Part shown: piece after piece, positions 48,561-63,200 of the stretch
Position numbering within the stretch: the first letter of the stretch is position 1
Layout: every line of letters begins with the position of its first letter
NCBI GenBank assembly: GCA_037013685.1
Contig: CM072887.1
Span: 48,535,154 to 48,599,153 of the forward strand
Source: Acridotheres tristis
Lineage: Eukaryota; Chordata; Aves; Passeriformes; Sturnidae
Length of the DNA: 64,000 nucleotides
Direction: 5' to 3'
Program-made: the position numbers and the translations under genes
The notes under the pieces: generated by a model
What the model was told of the DNA's origin: nothing
Databases searched by the model: none
Seen by the model: the letters and a program-made list of their open reading frames with translations, nothing else

Positions 48561-51036
48561 CATCTGGGTTTTTTTGGCAAATAGATTTAAACTTCCAAAT
48601 GCATTTTTTACAGAATTCCAAACAGCCTTCACACAGTAAGGTTACTGCTTGGAAGTCTCTTTTGCACACAAACTGAATGGAAATGGTTTGGAGATGCTTT
48701 TTAAAGATTATACAAAAGAACGGAATTTTTTTTCCCCCTTTGGAGACAAAAATCAAGATGTTAAGCATGGGACATTTACTATTTGAAGCATGTTCTTTAG
48801 AAATAGAAATAGAAATATAAAATAATAAAAGCAAAAATAGTCTAACATTTTTATGGTAATACTATTTTTTTCTTCTGCAAACTTGAGCTGACATTTTATT
48901 CAATTAATAAGGAAACTTATCAAGGTCATGAAACCAATCAGAAACATTTGATTTATAGTTTCAACGTTTACCTTTATGGCAGCTGTTGTGATTTCAGAGT
49001 GTGTTTGAAGATCCACAAACCAGCCTTCTACACTGGCTTTCAAGTAGTTGTTTCAAATCAAAGAACAATTGCCCGAGTCATCAAAGTATGTATCAGGACA
49101 TCTGAGTTTGATGTCTTCAGGCAAATTATAACCTAATTTTCAGATGTTATGCACTTCTTTAACTCCCACTTATCTAAAACAGAGTTGCAAGAGTTTGGCA
49201 CCTCTGAAACTTTTTTTAAACCACTTGGGGAATGTCTTCTCTACAGATGCATTAGAAAACTGTTTGCAATACATTTTGAAATGTTTGGTAAGAGCATTAC
49301 AGAAATGCAGTCATTACTAGCAAGTGTTTCATTGAAACAGTCCTATTGTTTTTTATCTCAGTGCAGTACAGTTCAGGTTACCTTCAAAGAACCTCAAAAT
49401 TAAATATTACCATTTATTAGACAGAACAGAGCAAGAGATAGATGGAGCATGTGATGGATAACAGGGTTTTAGGATGAAAGCTGAAGGGTGGAAGTTGATG
49501 AGCAAAGGTGAAGAGCAAGTGGTGGCAAGAGTAGGACCTGGCAATCAAATGGGTTCCCTATTCTTTAGAAGACCCCCGCTGAAAGGATCCAGAAAACATG
49601 GTGAGAAAGTAGACATACTCGCCCCGCTTTTGATAACATTGAGAAGCCAGACAGAGATCAGAACTCTATGGGTTTGCAGAGCTGGTCAGGGAAGTAGGCA
49701 GAAAAATCAAAGTCCCAATTCTTTGTAATTAATTACATTATGTAATAGAAGTGTCATATTTTTTGGTTTACCTATGTAGGTAGGCTTATTTGTGACAAGT
49801 GGTAATTGGGATTAGGAAAATTACATCAAGAGAAAAACCAGCAGTTGTTGGACAGACCAGAGGGATTTGGGTGAGTCTGTTCATGAGTGTTTGGAGATGG
49901 GTGCAGAGCAAAGGGTTGATTTTCAAACATGATTTGTTTAGAAAATAAAGATTAATTAAAGGACAGAGGCGAAAACTTATCAATAAATGTATCAAATGCA
50001 ATAGTTAGAATAAATCCACAAAATCTATTAATAAGTTAATAAAAGTGATTAACTTTCAGCAGACCTGTATCTACAGGATCCCTGGTTAAGGTGACTGTGA
50101 ATCAAACCAGTTTTTATTGGAATCCTCAATATTACAAATATCACCTCATTCTACAAGAATTAAACCAGGGTCATTTGTAAAACTCTTCAGCTAAGGGTGG
50201 GCACATGCACCAGACTGGTGAATTAAGCAACAGGAGAACTGAACGTTTTCCTTTTACTACCTCTTTCTGCATAAAACCACAGATAATTTGTGCATCCTCC
50301 CAGTGCTAACTTATACAGCCCACTTAGCAGGACTGGCTTGACAGGAAGAAAACAAATTCGTTTTGCTAAATTCATTTGGCCACTATCTTTTTTCTTTTTT
50401 TTTTTTTTTTCCTTTTTTTCCCCAGTTTTCTATTCTTGCTGATTTGCAAAGTCTCAGGTGACTGAATTATGAGTTGTTTGTCCAACAGCTCCTTTGTTCT
50501 GATCTGTGCTTCAGCAAAAACTGGAAAAACCTGTTCACTTGCTCTTTTTTTTTTTTTTTAATCTTCCTCTCTCCAATTGGTAGCTGCAGCTTGTACACAT
50601 GCAGGGAAGGTGGTGCCTACCTTTCATGTGGAAAGCTGCCTTACGGAAACAGGTTACATTTTGCATTATCCCAGAGTTTTTCTAGCCTCACTCAGGCTTT
50701 AGTGGACGCTCCATGACTTAAACTGCATCTTCTCTCCATGAAATGTTTAGGTCAGTATCTTATTTTTCTTGAAGAGAAAGGAAGGTCTCCAGTGCACTCG
50801 TTTTAAATAATAATTTATGAACTCTAGGAGATCTGCAGAAACCAGCCTTGTAAAATGTAGCTTTTTGGACTCAGAAGTCTGTCCGCCTTACAGCATCTGC
50901 ACATGGTGTGGTCTTAATATCTGTAAAACAGAACAGCGAGGAGGCAAGCTAGTGCAAAAAGCAGACAAATTGAGAAGAAACTTTTGTTTCCATCTCCTTC
51001 TTTTTCTTCTTGCTTTGTGCTGCTGTTGGAATAAGA

Positions 51037-51262
51037 ATGGGTCAGCTATGTGGACGATGCATGCAGCTCCTGCGGGACTTCATAGGCTTTGTTCAGAGGA
51101 TGTCCTCTGACTTGGTGCAAGGCATCAAGGAATGCTTAACTCTGATAAGCAAATGCTCCTGCTTAAAACAAAACAGCTCTAAAAACAGACAACTGTACAA
51201 GCCCATCCTACAGCCTCATGAAAGAGTGACAGCACAGGAGTTTCTACAGCATATTGAAACAG
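51037..51262 (+). CDS. Vac8-like gene, first coding exon
   Basis: ATG at 51037 with A at -3 and G at +4. Encodes residues 1-75, with Gly2, Cys5, Cys8 and a second cysteine cluster KCSC (39-42), then a polar linker ending FLQHIET. The donor is AACAG|GTAAGA, phase 1. A long pyrimidine tract ends in AATAAG just before the ATG, so an acceptor immediately 5' of the start is possible and a leader exon may lie upstream. Confidence 0.75.
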
Positions 51263-54200
51263 GTAAGAGGACTTGTCTTTTTCTAAAATACTGTGAAAGA
51301 GCAAGGGAGTTAATTTTGTGGGTTGAAAGGAGATTGCTAGCTGATCTCCTCTGGCATGGCATTGAGCACCTTGGTGATGATGAGGAGAGACTACAGAGCT
51401 ACAGAGCATTTTCTTTGTGTACAGGACACCAAGGGCTCAAGTGGTGCAACAGTTTGGTCTAGGTAGAAATGGTCAATCACTTTCTTGCTCTGCCACCACT
51501 GTTAATATATAACCATGTAAATGTGTTTTGTAAAAGTGAGTCCTAGAAATTAAAGTTACTTTTTTGAAGTCAGTCAAAAGGAACTGAACACGGGCTTTGC
51601 TAAGACAGGATGCTACATGAGTGCTGAGCTGTGAGTGGGTAGATGACAGTGTGATGTACACAGTTGTGCACCTCTGTGTTGGCTGAACACTTATGCTGGA
51701 AATGTCTGGGCTATACACGGGAAAGATCAAAGTCACCCTGGGACAACAATCACTGAGGTCTCAGGATTCCAAGCAACTGCGCTTTTGTTCAAATGTTTTT
51801 GACATCAGGCTTAATCATAATCATGGGATTCTGCTTGAATCAAAATAGATCCATAACTCTTCATTTATCTCCTTTGCTTTGCATGTTATCTGCCTAATTT
51901 CCCCTGTTTTTCTGTTTGGGATGTCCTCTTTGTCCTGTCTTAGGATACAATATCAACAGGAAAACTTGTTTTTTTATTTCACTTCTGCAGTCATTTTGGA
52001 TGAGTGTATTTTGTTGGTTGTCCAGTGTAAAAAGAGTCCTTATCTCAAGGGATTATTGCTTGTTTGGTTTTGCTTTATCTCATAACTAATTTGGTATGTT
52101 TAGCAGCTTTGTGTTTAGCAGCTTTGGATTAAAACTACTACACAAAATTGCCTAGTCTCCTACTTCTGTTTGTACGAAGGGTGTGGAACTACTATTTTTT
52201 TACTTACCTCTTTGGGAACATGAAACAATCTCGTGAGGGGAGACATTTTTCCTTGGTGTGACATGATTAATGCCGTTTGAAATGATCTGTCATGGAACAG
52301 CCTTTGGAATAATTGCTGTGACTCTGGTTGTTGGGATCATGTGTGAATTAGCCTCAGCTGGTATTCGCTGGTGTTATTATCCAGTGAATGTGGTGGGTCC
52401 TGTGCTGCCGATAAGGTTCACTGATTGTTGCACCTTTAGCACTGGTTTAAATCCTAATGTTCATATCCAGAATAGGGACAAATCTTCCAGCTTGTTATAC
52501 AGTGGAGATCTTCCAGGCTGAACTTTTTTTCCAAAGGCTAGCATGCTCCTGACTCCATAGGAGACTGTCTCGGCAGTATCCCTGCACAGCTGATGGATGA
52601 GATGTAATGAAGGGGAAGCCAGAATGGCCCCTTGTAGCAGCCACTGGTGCTCCCTGAAAAGACTAAATGGGTGTTTTCTTGAGAGATCCTTTCTTCCCTG
52701 AGATTAGTCTTCAAAAGTCTGGTCTGTCTTGGATCCGTGGGAATTGGGAAACAGCAGCAGGAAGCCTAGAGCTTCTCTGACAGCAGTACATAGATGACAA
52801 TGAGAGTTTTCAGGGAGGTCCCACTGTCCACAACAGGACGCATACACCACCCAGGAAGCAGAACCAAGGTTAATTCTCTGAGTGGCCAAATCTTACTGCC
52901 TAGACAAATGGAGGTAGGGAAGCCTCCCAAAGAGAAACAAGACACATCCCTCTTACTTTAACACTCACCTGTGTATTTTATTACAAGAGGGAACAAGCCA
53001 ATCCTCAGTTTTGAACAAAATATAATAAGTAGAAAGACAGTGTTTGGACAATTTGGGTGCAAGGAAAGACTTCATCGTTGATCATCATACTCATCTGTTA
53101 GCCAGGGCAGCAAATTTTGATATTTTAAGCAAGTGAAGATTTTGAGTGGTTTCAGCTTTATCACTCTCCCAAACAAAACCACAGATATCTGAAAGAATCA
53201 GATAGATTCAGTTTCAGATAGTTAAAGGAACAGAATTAAACTACATGAAGAGATTTTTGGGTTTTTTTCTCTTAAACCTTGCACACGCAAAGTCCTTCCC
53301 TTTGTGTGTATTACTAATATTTTAAAAAATCTATCTTTATGTGAAGCAATTCTGTGAAGCTCACTTACCTAAGACTGAGGATAGGAGTTTGCTAGTCTGG
53401 ACATGTCAGCAGCTTCTAATGGCTTGAGATATTGGCTGTGTTTTGCACTGAGGCATGAAAGCTCATGCCCCTCACATCCCTCACATTTCTTTGTCCCGTG
53501 GGAGGTGAAGTAACTAGATATTTTTCATAGAGATATTTCAATCATTAATGCACAGATTTAATCTATGGCCTGAAAATATATCTTATAATTGTGTGCTCCA
53601 CCAGTTGATCAGTCATACATTACATTTTTAACTCTGTTCATTGGTTCAACATCCCTTTCATTTTCCTCTCTGGTGTTCCGTTCCACATATTCTATTATAC
53701 AGTGACTTACAGAAGTCATGCATGAGTGCTATTGCTTGATGACTGTTGTTGAACATCTGGTTTATTCATGAGGGACCTATCATACTCAAGAACAGGTAGA
53801 CTCATGCTAGAAATTTAACCCTGAGGTAAGCCCGTTTGCAGTCCATGCTGCTATTCCTTTAAATCCTGTCTTTCAATACCCAATATAATAAACACAGTGA
53901 ACTTCAGATGTGGTAAATTAGAAATATATACTCTTTCTATACTTAGAAGTATATATAGAAATACAAAATATATTAGAAATATATGCTCTTACTTAACTAA
54001 AAGCACCATGTTCAGTATTTTAACAAAGATTTGGAATAATATAAAGATTTTTGTGGAGAACAAGAACACTTACATTTATTTTAGATGGCATAAAAGTGTC
54101 TAAGGGTTATAACTTGTCTTGTTTCCAGTCACTAGCTTTGTGAGCTTTACAAGAGGCATTGCCAAAGACCGATTATTCCCAGTTCATCTATTGCTTCTGC

Positions 54201-57200
54201 TCATGAAAACATGATGAAAAGGTAGATGGGCTTTATGGAGTTGTTGCAGTACAAATATCCTTATGTGTTTGTAAATTTTAAGTTATTTTTGTTAACTAAC
54301 CCTTTTCAGATGTAATTGAGCCTGTACTGTCATTTTACATCTTTAGATTTTGAAATGTCTCCACTTGGAAAGGACCCTCTGGAAGCCTTGAGGACCCTAT
54401 CCTTTTCAGAAAACCCAGGTTTACAGCAGTCGGCTGCCCTCTATTACTTGCATATGAGTCAGCACAGTAAGTTATCTCAGAAAGCATTACAAAAATTTCA
54501 TGAAAACTTAAATAAAAATATTATTTCAAACTGTGAAACTCCTTTTGATTCATTAAGCAAGTTTTTGTTTTTGTTTTGGGTTTTTTTTTTTTTTTGCTTT
54601 CATACTATGTTGTTTACCAAGGAAGATGAAAAGCTGTCGTTACCGCACAGGCAGAGTCAGTTCTGGGTTTTGCTATAAGGAGATATCTCTTATGATTATA
54701 AAAGACTGTTATTAATGAAATTGTTATACTTCTGTTATACTTCTGGAACTTAGCAGAACCCGAAGTATTTAGAGTTAGTGTATGCTGAAGCTCCTGAAAG
54801 TAACACAGTCAAAATATGGTGAAAGGAAATCAACATAGTGACCAGTTAATGTTTTATATTGTATAAAAAAGAGGTCAAAGCTCCAGAAGCCAGTGAAAAT
54901 TTGTGAAGGAAATATTCTTCCTTCTTCCAACTATTCTGTAGCAGCACTTGGCTTTTGAGGTAGTTCGTTAATGGTTAGGAGTCAGCCTAGATATCCCAAA
55001 TAAAATATCAGCAAGAGTTTGGATTCTACAAAAAGGTAAAAATACTAGCAATAAGCAGCTTGCAATTTATTTATCTATTTGTTTATTTTGATTTTACTTC
55101 AAAGAGAATCTTCTGTGACTTGGATGCTTTATCTCATGGGTTTTTTACTGGATAAAAAGTGCAGGTAACCACAACACAAGGACCTGCTGTGAGGCAGAAT
55201 GACTTGTTTGGTAGCAAGGCACACTGCTTCCCTTCCCATGATGTTTCTGAAGTACTTGATTATTCAAAACCTCTTCAGGAAACTTGCCCTGTTTGCCAGT
55301 AGCAGTGGAATTTTAATGAAGGTGAATACCACTCAGCCTGTCTATAGGAGCACCTGAGACTTAAGTCCATCAAGAGAAAAATGTGACTGTGGTGAACAGT
55401 GGGACTCATGAATATTTCCTCTCATTCTTGCAGTGAACATCCCCCTACCTGTGGAGCATCTGGAACCCTTCTATGCTTTACTAAGTTCTGCTGACCTGGA
55501 GGTGCAGCAGATGTCTTCATTGTCCCTTGTCAACTTCTTGCTGGAAGGAAATAGTGAGTTATTATGACACATCTCTCTTCAGGTGAAGAAGTATCTCTTC
55601 AGCCAGACTCAGACAGAAGGAGGGCACTTCTACACAAATCTAGATTGCTTTTTTTGTGTTCCTCATAGGACAAGTATGAAACTGATTCTGACTGTAAAAT
55701 ACATAGCTTCTGGTGGCACCAAGACACATCAGATCCCTCCAGCTATATAATGTGGCAAGAATTCTTGGATCTGTATGCAAAGGCTGATAAATTATTCCCA
55801 CACCAGTGTGGGAATTCTATTCTCATTCTTGGATCTACAAATATTTTTCCTTTCAAACAACAGATACAGCTCATAGAAAAAAACTCTATGTACAAGACAG
55901 TGTTCATTTTCTGGTTATTTATGAACTGGACTGTAGTCTTAAATTGCTTGCAGAGAAAAAAAAAGTTTAAATGCTTAGTGTCACTTGCTTCTGTAACTAA
56001 AGGGGAAAATAGATTTGAGATAGAATCTGGGAGATGCAGAAGAAAAACTTCCCAATAAAGTTTATGTTGATAGACAGGGCATGAACATGCCACACCTCAT
56101 CAATGGAGTCCTTGTTGCATCTACTACTGCAGTCCTGGGCACCTGGGCCACAACAAGTATTCCATCCTGCAGTCCCGTAATAGCAGAAGACAGGCCTTTT
56201 TCTTTGCTTCTTTTTTTAAGGATTTTGCTGCAAATAATATGATGTCACTTTTTACAAATAAAAAGTAATATTTAAAGGGTAAGAAAAATAAGAAGAAAGG
56301 GTGGGGGTGTTGCTTGTAAATTGTGAACCTATTGGAAAGCTGCAGTTGCTCTTGCCAACATTAACCTGATTTGGGACCTTCTGGCCTAAAACCTCCAAAC
56401 ATCTATTGCACTCTTTCATGCATCTGAAAGGGAATTAAGCAAACCCAACTAGGGACTGTGAGTGGCTTTCAGGCTGTTTCCATCTTAGGTCTATTTTGTA
56501 TAATCACAATTTAGCTCTCCAAAGCAGTCAATGGATGATGTATTCTTTCCACAAAATCACTAATCGTTTACTTTTTTATTTGTCCATTTTTTCTTGAATT
56601 TTGAATAGTTGACAAAGAATTAGTTATCCAAATGGGTCTACTTGAGCCAATTCTGGATCTGCTTGAGTCAGAGGATCCCACTGTCCAGTGTAATTCCTGT
56701 GCCTGCATCATGACTTTGGCTGTTTCAGGTGAGTGTTCTCTTTGCCTTTATCCTCTGCTGTGAATTCACTTAACTCTTCCATCATATTTTAAGATGAAAC
56801 AACCTATTTGCATTTAGCTTAAGAGTCATAGGACACAGCAAGTTTTGGTATTCCCACATCATGAATTCAACCTCCTGACATTCCAGTTATTTTTCTCAGT
56901 GTTTCTAACCTTTGTGCTCTTATGATTACAAACCTTTTGCTGATTTTCATCCTAAATGTATTCATGACCAGCTTATCATAATTAATGTCTACATTGGCTT
57001 TTGCTTCAGGAGTTTTGTCTCTCTAATGTCTATGCTGATGAGGTTCCTTCATTTTACTAGACTGAGAATGCCAAGGTCTTTTAAAACTCCTCTTGTAAGT
57101 GAGACTCTCCATTCATCTTCAGAGTCCTTCCAGGTGTAAACGATATGTTCCAGGAATGGAATGTAGCATTTGCATGTGCTGTATCATGGTACCACAGGCT

Positions 57201-60200
57201 TCAGGCATTGTTACAGTGCCAAGATATAGATAAATGCTGCAGGAATTCCATTTTGGATTCAGCTCTTCTGAAAGAAGAAATGTGCAGTATTTCAGCTGGG
57301 GTCTCACCTATGCCTTTTATTGTGGAACGTAGGGAAATTTCTTTTCCTAGGGAAGATTTGTGGTACATCTCATGTGAGCACTTGCAGGTTTGGTGGTTGT
57401 GCCATGGTGATGTTGTCATCTTAGAGCTGACTTAATCACTTTGTTTGCTCCTCCTTTGCTGCTATTTCCAGCAGACACCAAGAAATCAAGGCTCTACCAC
57501 ATTCCAAGTGCACATCCCTGCATTTTGTACAAATTTCATTCTGTTTCCATTGCTTCAGTCTTCTAAATTGTCTGTTATTTGTAAAATATTCTGGTCATCC
57601 ACTGCATTGACAGTTCTATATTCACATCTTTGTTTTAATTCTCTGGTTCAAAGCAAGTGCAGACTAGCCCTCATGCAATTCCATTTGTAGCCTCTTCCCA
57701 AGTGGTCAATCCCATTCAGCAAAACTTGCTCCTAGTTTGCTTTCAGTCAGTTTGTTATCCATCATGTACTACTTGCATTTGTCACCAACTTCTGCTTAAC
57801 AATGCGTATTTCATATAAGGATATTAATATTTTCCTGGTAGCCAGACAGGTAAATCCAGCCACAGTTACCAAAAGGTTATAGTGTTAGTCTGTCTTACTC
57901 TACCTTGTGCAAACTCATAGTTCTCCAGTACAAATCGTGTACAAGTCCATAGAAAAACCATGAATAACATTTATTTCCCTTCCTGCAGCATTTATTCTGC
58001 CAGCCTTCCTCTCCAGCAGGGGAAGTTGTCGTCTGATGTCCCAGAAGGCTGAGGGAAGCATGATGAAAGTGTTAATTTCTCATTTAAGTATTTATGTGGC
58101 AAAGGAGGAGTGGATAAGCAGGATCCAACCACATGAAAGTCCTGATTTGCATTTTATCCCACCTTTTGGTTTTATTTTCAAGTTTTTAAACACTTTTCCC
58201 TTAGGACCTTATTTTTAAGCATTGTATATCATTGTCAGGTTAAGCATTCTACATACTATATTACTTTGTGTGGAATGCAAATTGCTTCATTTAAATGTCT
58301 TAATTAGGCTTGGCATTACTAAACTTTTAGGTAATTGGCAGTAGAAGGATTTTCTTTGTGTAGATTCAGTGAAGTTAATCCCTTGATGATTTACAGAGCG
58401 GTGTCCCTTCACCTGTTTTAAACAGTCGATGGAGAAAGTGATTTGTTTGGGCACCTATGGATATAACTTAGTCCTGTAGACACTCTTGCCGTTCTAGATG
58501 TCCAACGTGGAATATAGAGAACGTTCAGCTACTCCAGATCCAGGCTACCTTCATTCCCTGTAGTCTTCTAATGCCTTTTCTCCCTCCCTTTAAGTGCCAA
58601 TGTCCTTCTGAGCACAAGTACTCCAAATTAAGCACTCAAGGAGCTTTCAAAGCTGAGCACAGCGGTAGGCAGTCCTGCATAGGCTGAGTTGCTGCCTGGA
58701 ATTTGATCAGTTTTGAGGATCTCTGTCCTAGTTTAACTAGGATTTAAATGGGCTGGATACATTTATTTGTTTTTCATACTATATTTAGGTACCACAGCAA
58801 TGAGACTAAAGCAAGAGGCAATTCTCCAGGGTTTATTTTAATTTTAACTCTCAGACTCTGATATTTTTAAGTGTCTGTTTGAGAAAAGTATGCTGTTCAG
58901 CCAGTCATATCCTTCAAGAAGGCCATTTATGAAAAAAATATAAATATGGAAGCACAACCAAATGAGGAAGATCCTTAGATGTCTTTAAGGTGACAAAAAT
59001 TCTGCATCTAAGAATGGTCTTAATTCTGTTGCAACAAGCATGCAAGACTATGTACACAATGAAATTGTTTAGCAGTGTTACTGCAGGTCATGTGTAAACT
59101 GGGTTGTCTCCCTGCTGCAATAGGGAGCTGAAAGTAAGAAGAGCAAACAAACCCATTCAGATGAAAAATATTTGAAGGTTAGTTTGTTCCAACACCAGCA
59201 TTTGTCCGCGTAGCAAAAGGACACATGCATAGTTGCAATTATCTGCAGCTTTTCAATCAGTGAGTGAAAGTAATCAGTTCTGGGATAAGAACTTAGAGTA
59301 GTTCAGAACAGAAGTAAATGTTCACATCTTCAGGGTTTAGGGGGCCCTGAGCATCTGCTTTAAGCTAAAACAAGGAGGATGCACTGAGTGTAAAGCACAT
59401 TCAGAGCTGTTCTGATGGGAATTTTTAAGCACACAAATGTCAGAGAGTGGAAAGAGAATTTATAAATTAATGAGTTATTCAAACACAGGTTGAGTAGATG
59501 TTGTTGATTTCCCCATTTTAGAGAAGCATCTCAAAGACGTCTTCCTTCTAAAAGCATTCCAAGGGGCATCACTGGTGAGACTGAATTTTTTAAGATAAAT
59601 GTGGTCCAGGAGAAAAACATGATCTAGCCTGCCACATCTCTTACAGAGATGGCAATACAGTTACACATTTTGATGAGATAGATTTCCCCATCCAGTCTGT
59701 CGTCGTAAACTGGCAAAACAAATGTTCAGGCACTATATCTGATAGAAGAAAGAATTTACCTAATTTTTGTCCAAATGTTTGTAATCCCTTTTCTCAAATG
59801 TAAGGTTCTTTTTCACATTCACGAACATTCATGAAGTGTATTGCATACAAGAATAAGGGAAGCAGCTATATCTAAATTCTTTCTTAATCTTTTTACCTCT
59901 CTTTTTTATTCAGCTGAGTAGTTTGCATCACACCAGTTGGAGCTATACAAAAGACTTTCTGCTTCTACTGAGGGAAACAAAAGAACGGTATATAGGCAGA
60001 TTAGATTAGAGAAAGGGCTTGTCTATGAAAGGGAGCAGAATAATAGCTTCCCACATGGAAAAGCTGTTTTTAAATAGATTACTCTTCCCAGAACAATTAT
60101 TTTTCTCAATTTTTTCCAGAATAAAAGTTATTTACTTTAGTTTATACTTGTAGGAAGAGAGAAAACTACTTGCCCTAGAATATTAAACTGATACTATCTG

Positions 60201-63200
60201 AACTATACTTGAATAAATATCCTGGCTCATCTGTGTATGTCAATTTCCCACTATATAGGCTCTAGGTATAAAATTTTGTTCTCATAATTCTCTAAGTTAG
60301 TTAGCACTTGAAGAACTGATCTCATCCAAATACCTTTTTTTTTTTCTCTGTCTGCTTCATGTTTCTCTCAGCAAACTTCCACAGACTGGCCATCATTTAA
60401 ACTGTGTATAAATATTGTCAATTTTTCAGAATTATGTATTATAGTTTTTCATGTTTTCATCAGTTTTTCATCCAACAGACTTAAGGAATTCTGCAGATCT
60501 TTTTTGAGTTCTCCTTGTACTCCAAGTTGTTGAATACAGCTGTACAATTTAATACATTGCCATGCAAAGAATCACCACAACTTCAGAGAAGCACCATCTT
60601 TTCAAATTCCAATGTTTAAATCATATTCTATCTTTAGAAACCTCTGCACTGTTTGTAGCTGTCAAGTGAGTAACACAGGGACATTCCAAGAGACAAATTG
60701 CCCTAGTAAATTAATGTACCCTAGTAAATTAATTAAGCCTTACCTACAGTTGATGATGTAGTTTTTGGTTATCACTGTGAATAGGTTGATCAGAAATACC
60801 AAGAGTATGAAGCAAGTACGGAACTTTGTTAGCCTGTTTAAAGGGTCTTAAGGATATTTTAGTTATCCTAGTCACAAACCAAAAGCATTGAACCAGCTGT
60901 GATTTATGGCTAATCCAGAAGTCATGAGTTGGTTTCCTTCCTGTTAAGGTCTCAGAATTTTTAACAGTTTCCTTTGAGCATGCAGAGAAATCAGAAAACG
61001 GAACACCAAAGTCCTGCTAGTTAGTCCTGCTTGTGGTTCACAATAACATGGCAGTAAATATTTCTTTCTTTTTTTCTCTGATTCTTTTCTCCAGAGTCCA
61101 ACCGAGAGGCTATTGGTGCTGCTAGAGGAATTACACCCCTACTGTCTCTTGCCAAGTCCTATGATCCCAGAGTCCAACAAAATGCAGTTGGTGCTATTCT
61201 GAACCTCACACAATCAGGTACTTTCGGACTAATGGTTTATCTATATTGCCAAAAGAAAACTCACTGATAGAAAAATAATCCGAAAGGTTAAGGCAAGAAT
61301 AAAAGCATATCTGAGCCACAAGTGATTTCCTCTGCATATGGCATTTGTATTAGTACCACAGGTTAATGATTTAAGCTGAGCTGATACAGGCCCATTTTTG
61401 CCTAGTAGCAAAACAGAAAAGCTTGATTTCCAGATCCAAGGGGCTAGTGTATGAATATTTAAACAATCAGTCAAAGAAATAGAAAAAAAAGATAGCCATT
61501 TGTTAAAGAAATAATTTGGCCTAAAAAGTTAGCAGGACATTTGGTGTACTTTAAAGCAAGCTCAAGAGTTTATCCGACACAGTTGAGCTTTAGCTCCTAA
61601 AGCTTTTTGCTGGTTCTGACTAACTCAGTGCTGGAATATGCAAAGTATAACTATCATGGGTCAGACATTAAAGGCTCCTCGAATATCTGCCAACAGCTTT
61701 ATCAAGAACAGTACTTGATCCTCTGCAATTATACGTAGACTACCATAATTAACTCTGAACCAAACCAGCATTAAATCTCAACCACCAAGATGATACCATT
61801 ATTCCACAGAGCTAAACAATAAAGTCATGAGTAACATCTCTGAACTTTGCGTTGTGGAAGAAAACAGTTGGCAAGAACTTATACAGTTGGCTATTACATT
61901 TCTGGTATTATTCTGAGTATTTTAAATAATTTGTTTTTAAAACACATAGTAAAGATCTTACCTGAGGCTTTTCTGCTTCTCCACCAATTCAGATTCTCAG
62001 AGCAGTTTTTAGCATAAAACCATCAAAAGCTTAATCAGACAGCCTGCTAGTCTTTTTGCTAAAATATCTACATACTTCTGCACAATCTCTAAATTATATA
62101 CTCTCTAATCACACTGACTGGCATACATTTGGACAACATCAGCACTCTTTAGAATCCAAGAACTGTGCACATCCCTTTTGAATGGTGCCTCCAGATGAGA
62201 GGGAGGGAAGGAGGAAGACACTTTTACTTTTTTTTTTTTTTTTAATGGCAGAGAAAATCCAACAAGTCCTATGCAAGGAAGGAGCCCTACCAGTTCTTGC
62301 CTTGTTGCTGGAATCTCCTGACTCAGAAGTCCAGGTATGACTAAAATAGGTCAGATTTTAAAACAGTAACATCGTGACTGTAAGGAGAGCACAAACCATA
62401 GTATGAAGACCTGAAAACGGGTAGAGGAGGAAAGGTTTCTCTAGTGAAGTGGAGAAAAATGGGGAGCATCTTGGTGAAACTCGGCTCAGTCAGACACTGT
62501 ATATTAAAAGACTCAATTTGTCTCACTCCACAGGAGAAAGTTTATGACGCAAAATTTTTTCTGCCAGCACACATTAATGCATGCACAGGATTGTTATGTG
62601 CTGCCTTCTTGTGTCTTTCAGATCATCAGACCAGGTGCAGATAGGTCTCTTCTATGGGTTTTGTTTTTTTGGTTTTTTTAATCCTAACTTTGATCTTCCA
62701 CTCTAAGCAATGTTACTAAGTATTCTGAGAAGATATAACTTGCAAAGATCTTTTTCTTGTTGTTATCTGTAAAACATCCTATTTTATGCCTATCACAGAC
62801 ACCTCTTTGTGATTCTGCACACTCAGCAGAGAGCTCATCTTAGTGAAAAAGTATGCTGATAAATAAATTATGAATCAGAGTTGTAAGCCTTACACTGCTA
62901 GTTTGTTCATTCAGTTATTTGAGTAGTACAGAATTGTTTGCTCCATCAGTTTAATTATCTCTACTCAGAGTTTTTTTTAATATCTGAAGGGATGGATCCT
63001 CTGGAATTGCTTTCTGCAAACTGTTTCAGTATTTTTAGATTTCTCTGAGATTCATCTTAAAATTTCCATCTCTGTAGCTCAACCTGTTTCTTCTAATTAT
63101 ACCTCCCTAGTAATAGATACTTTTATATGTGTAATCCTCCCTAGCGTTAATGGTTAGATCCTTTGGAAATAATCTCTTGGCATGCTAGGGCAATAGCTAC

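Larger units (their letters stand above)
45540..51009. other. Intergenic DNA between BCLAF1 promoter and the Vac8-like gene
   Basis: No coding exon was recognised. It holds an AT-dinucleotide repeat near 47.3 kb, a hairpin-forming repeat near 48.54 kb, a C-run at about 48107-48121 and a T-run near 50.4 kb. Noncoding leader exons and the promoter of the downstream gene may lie here, but I cannot place them. Confidence 0.5.
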
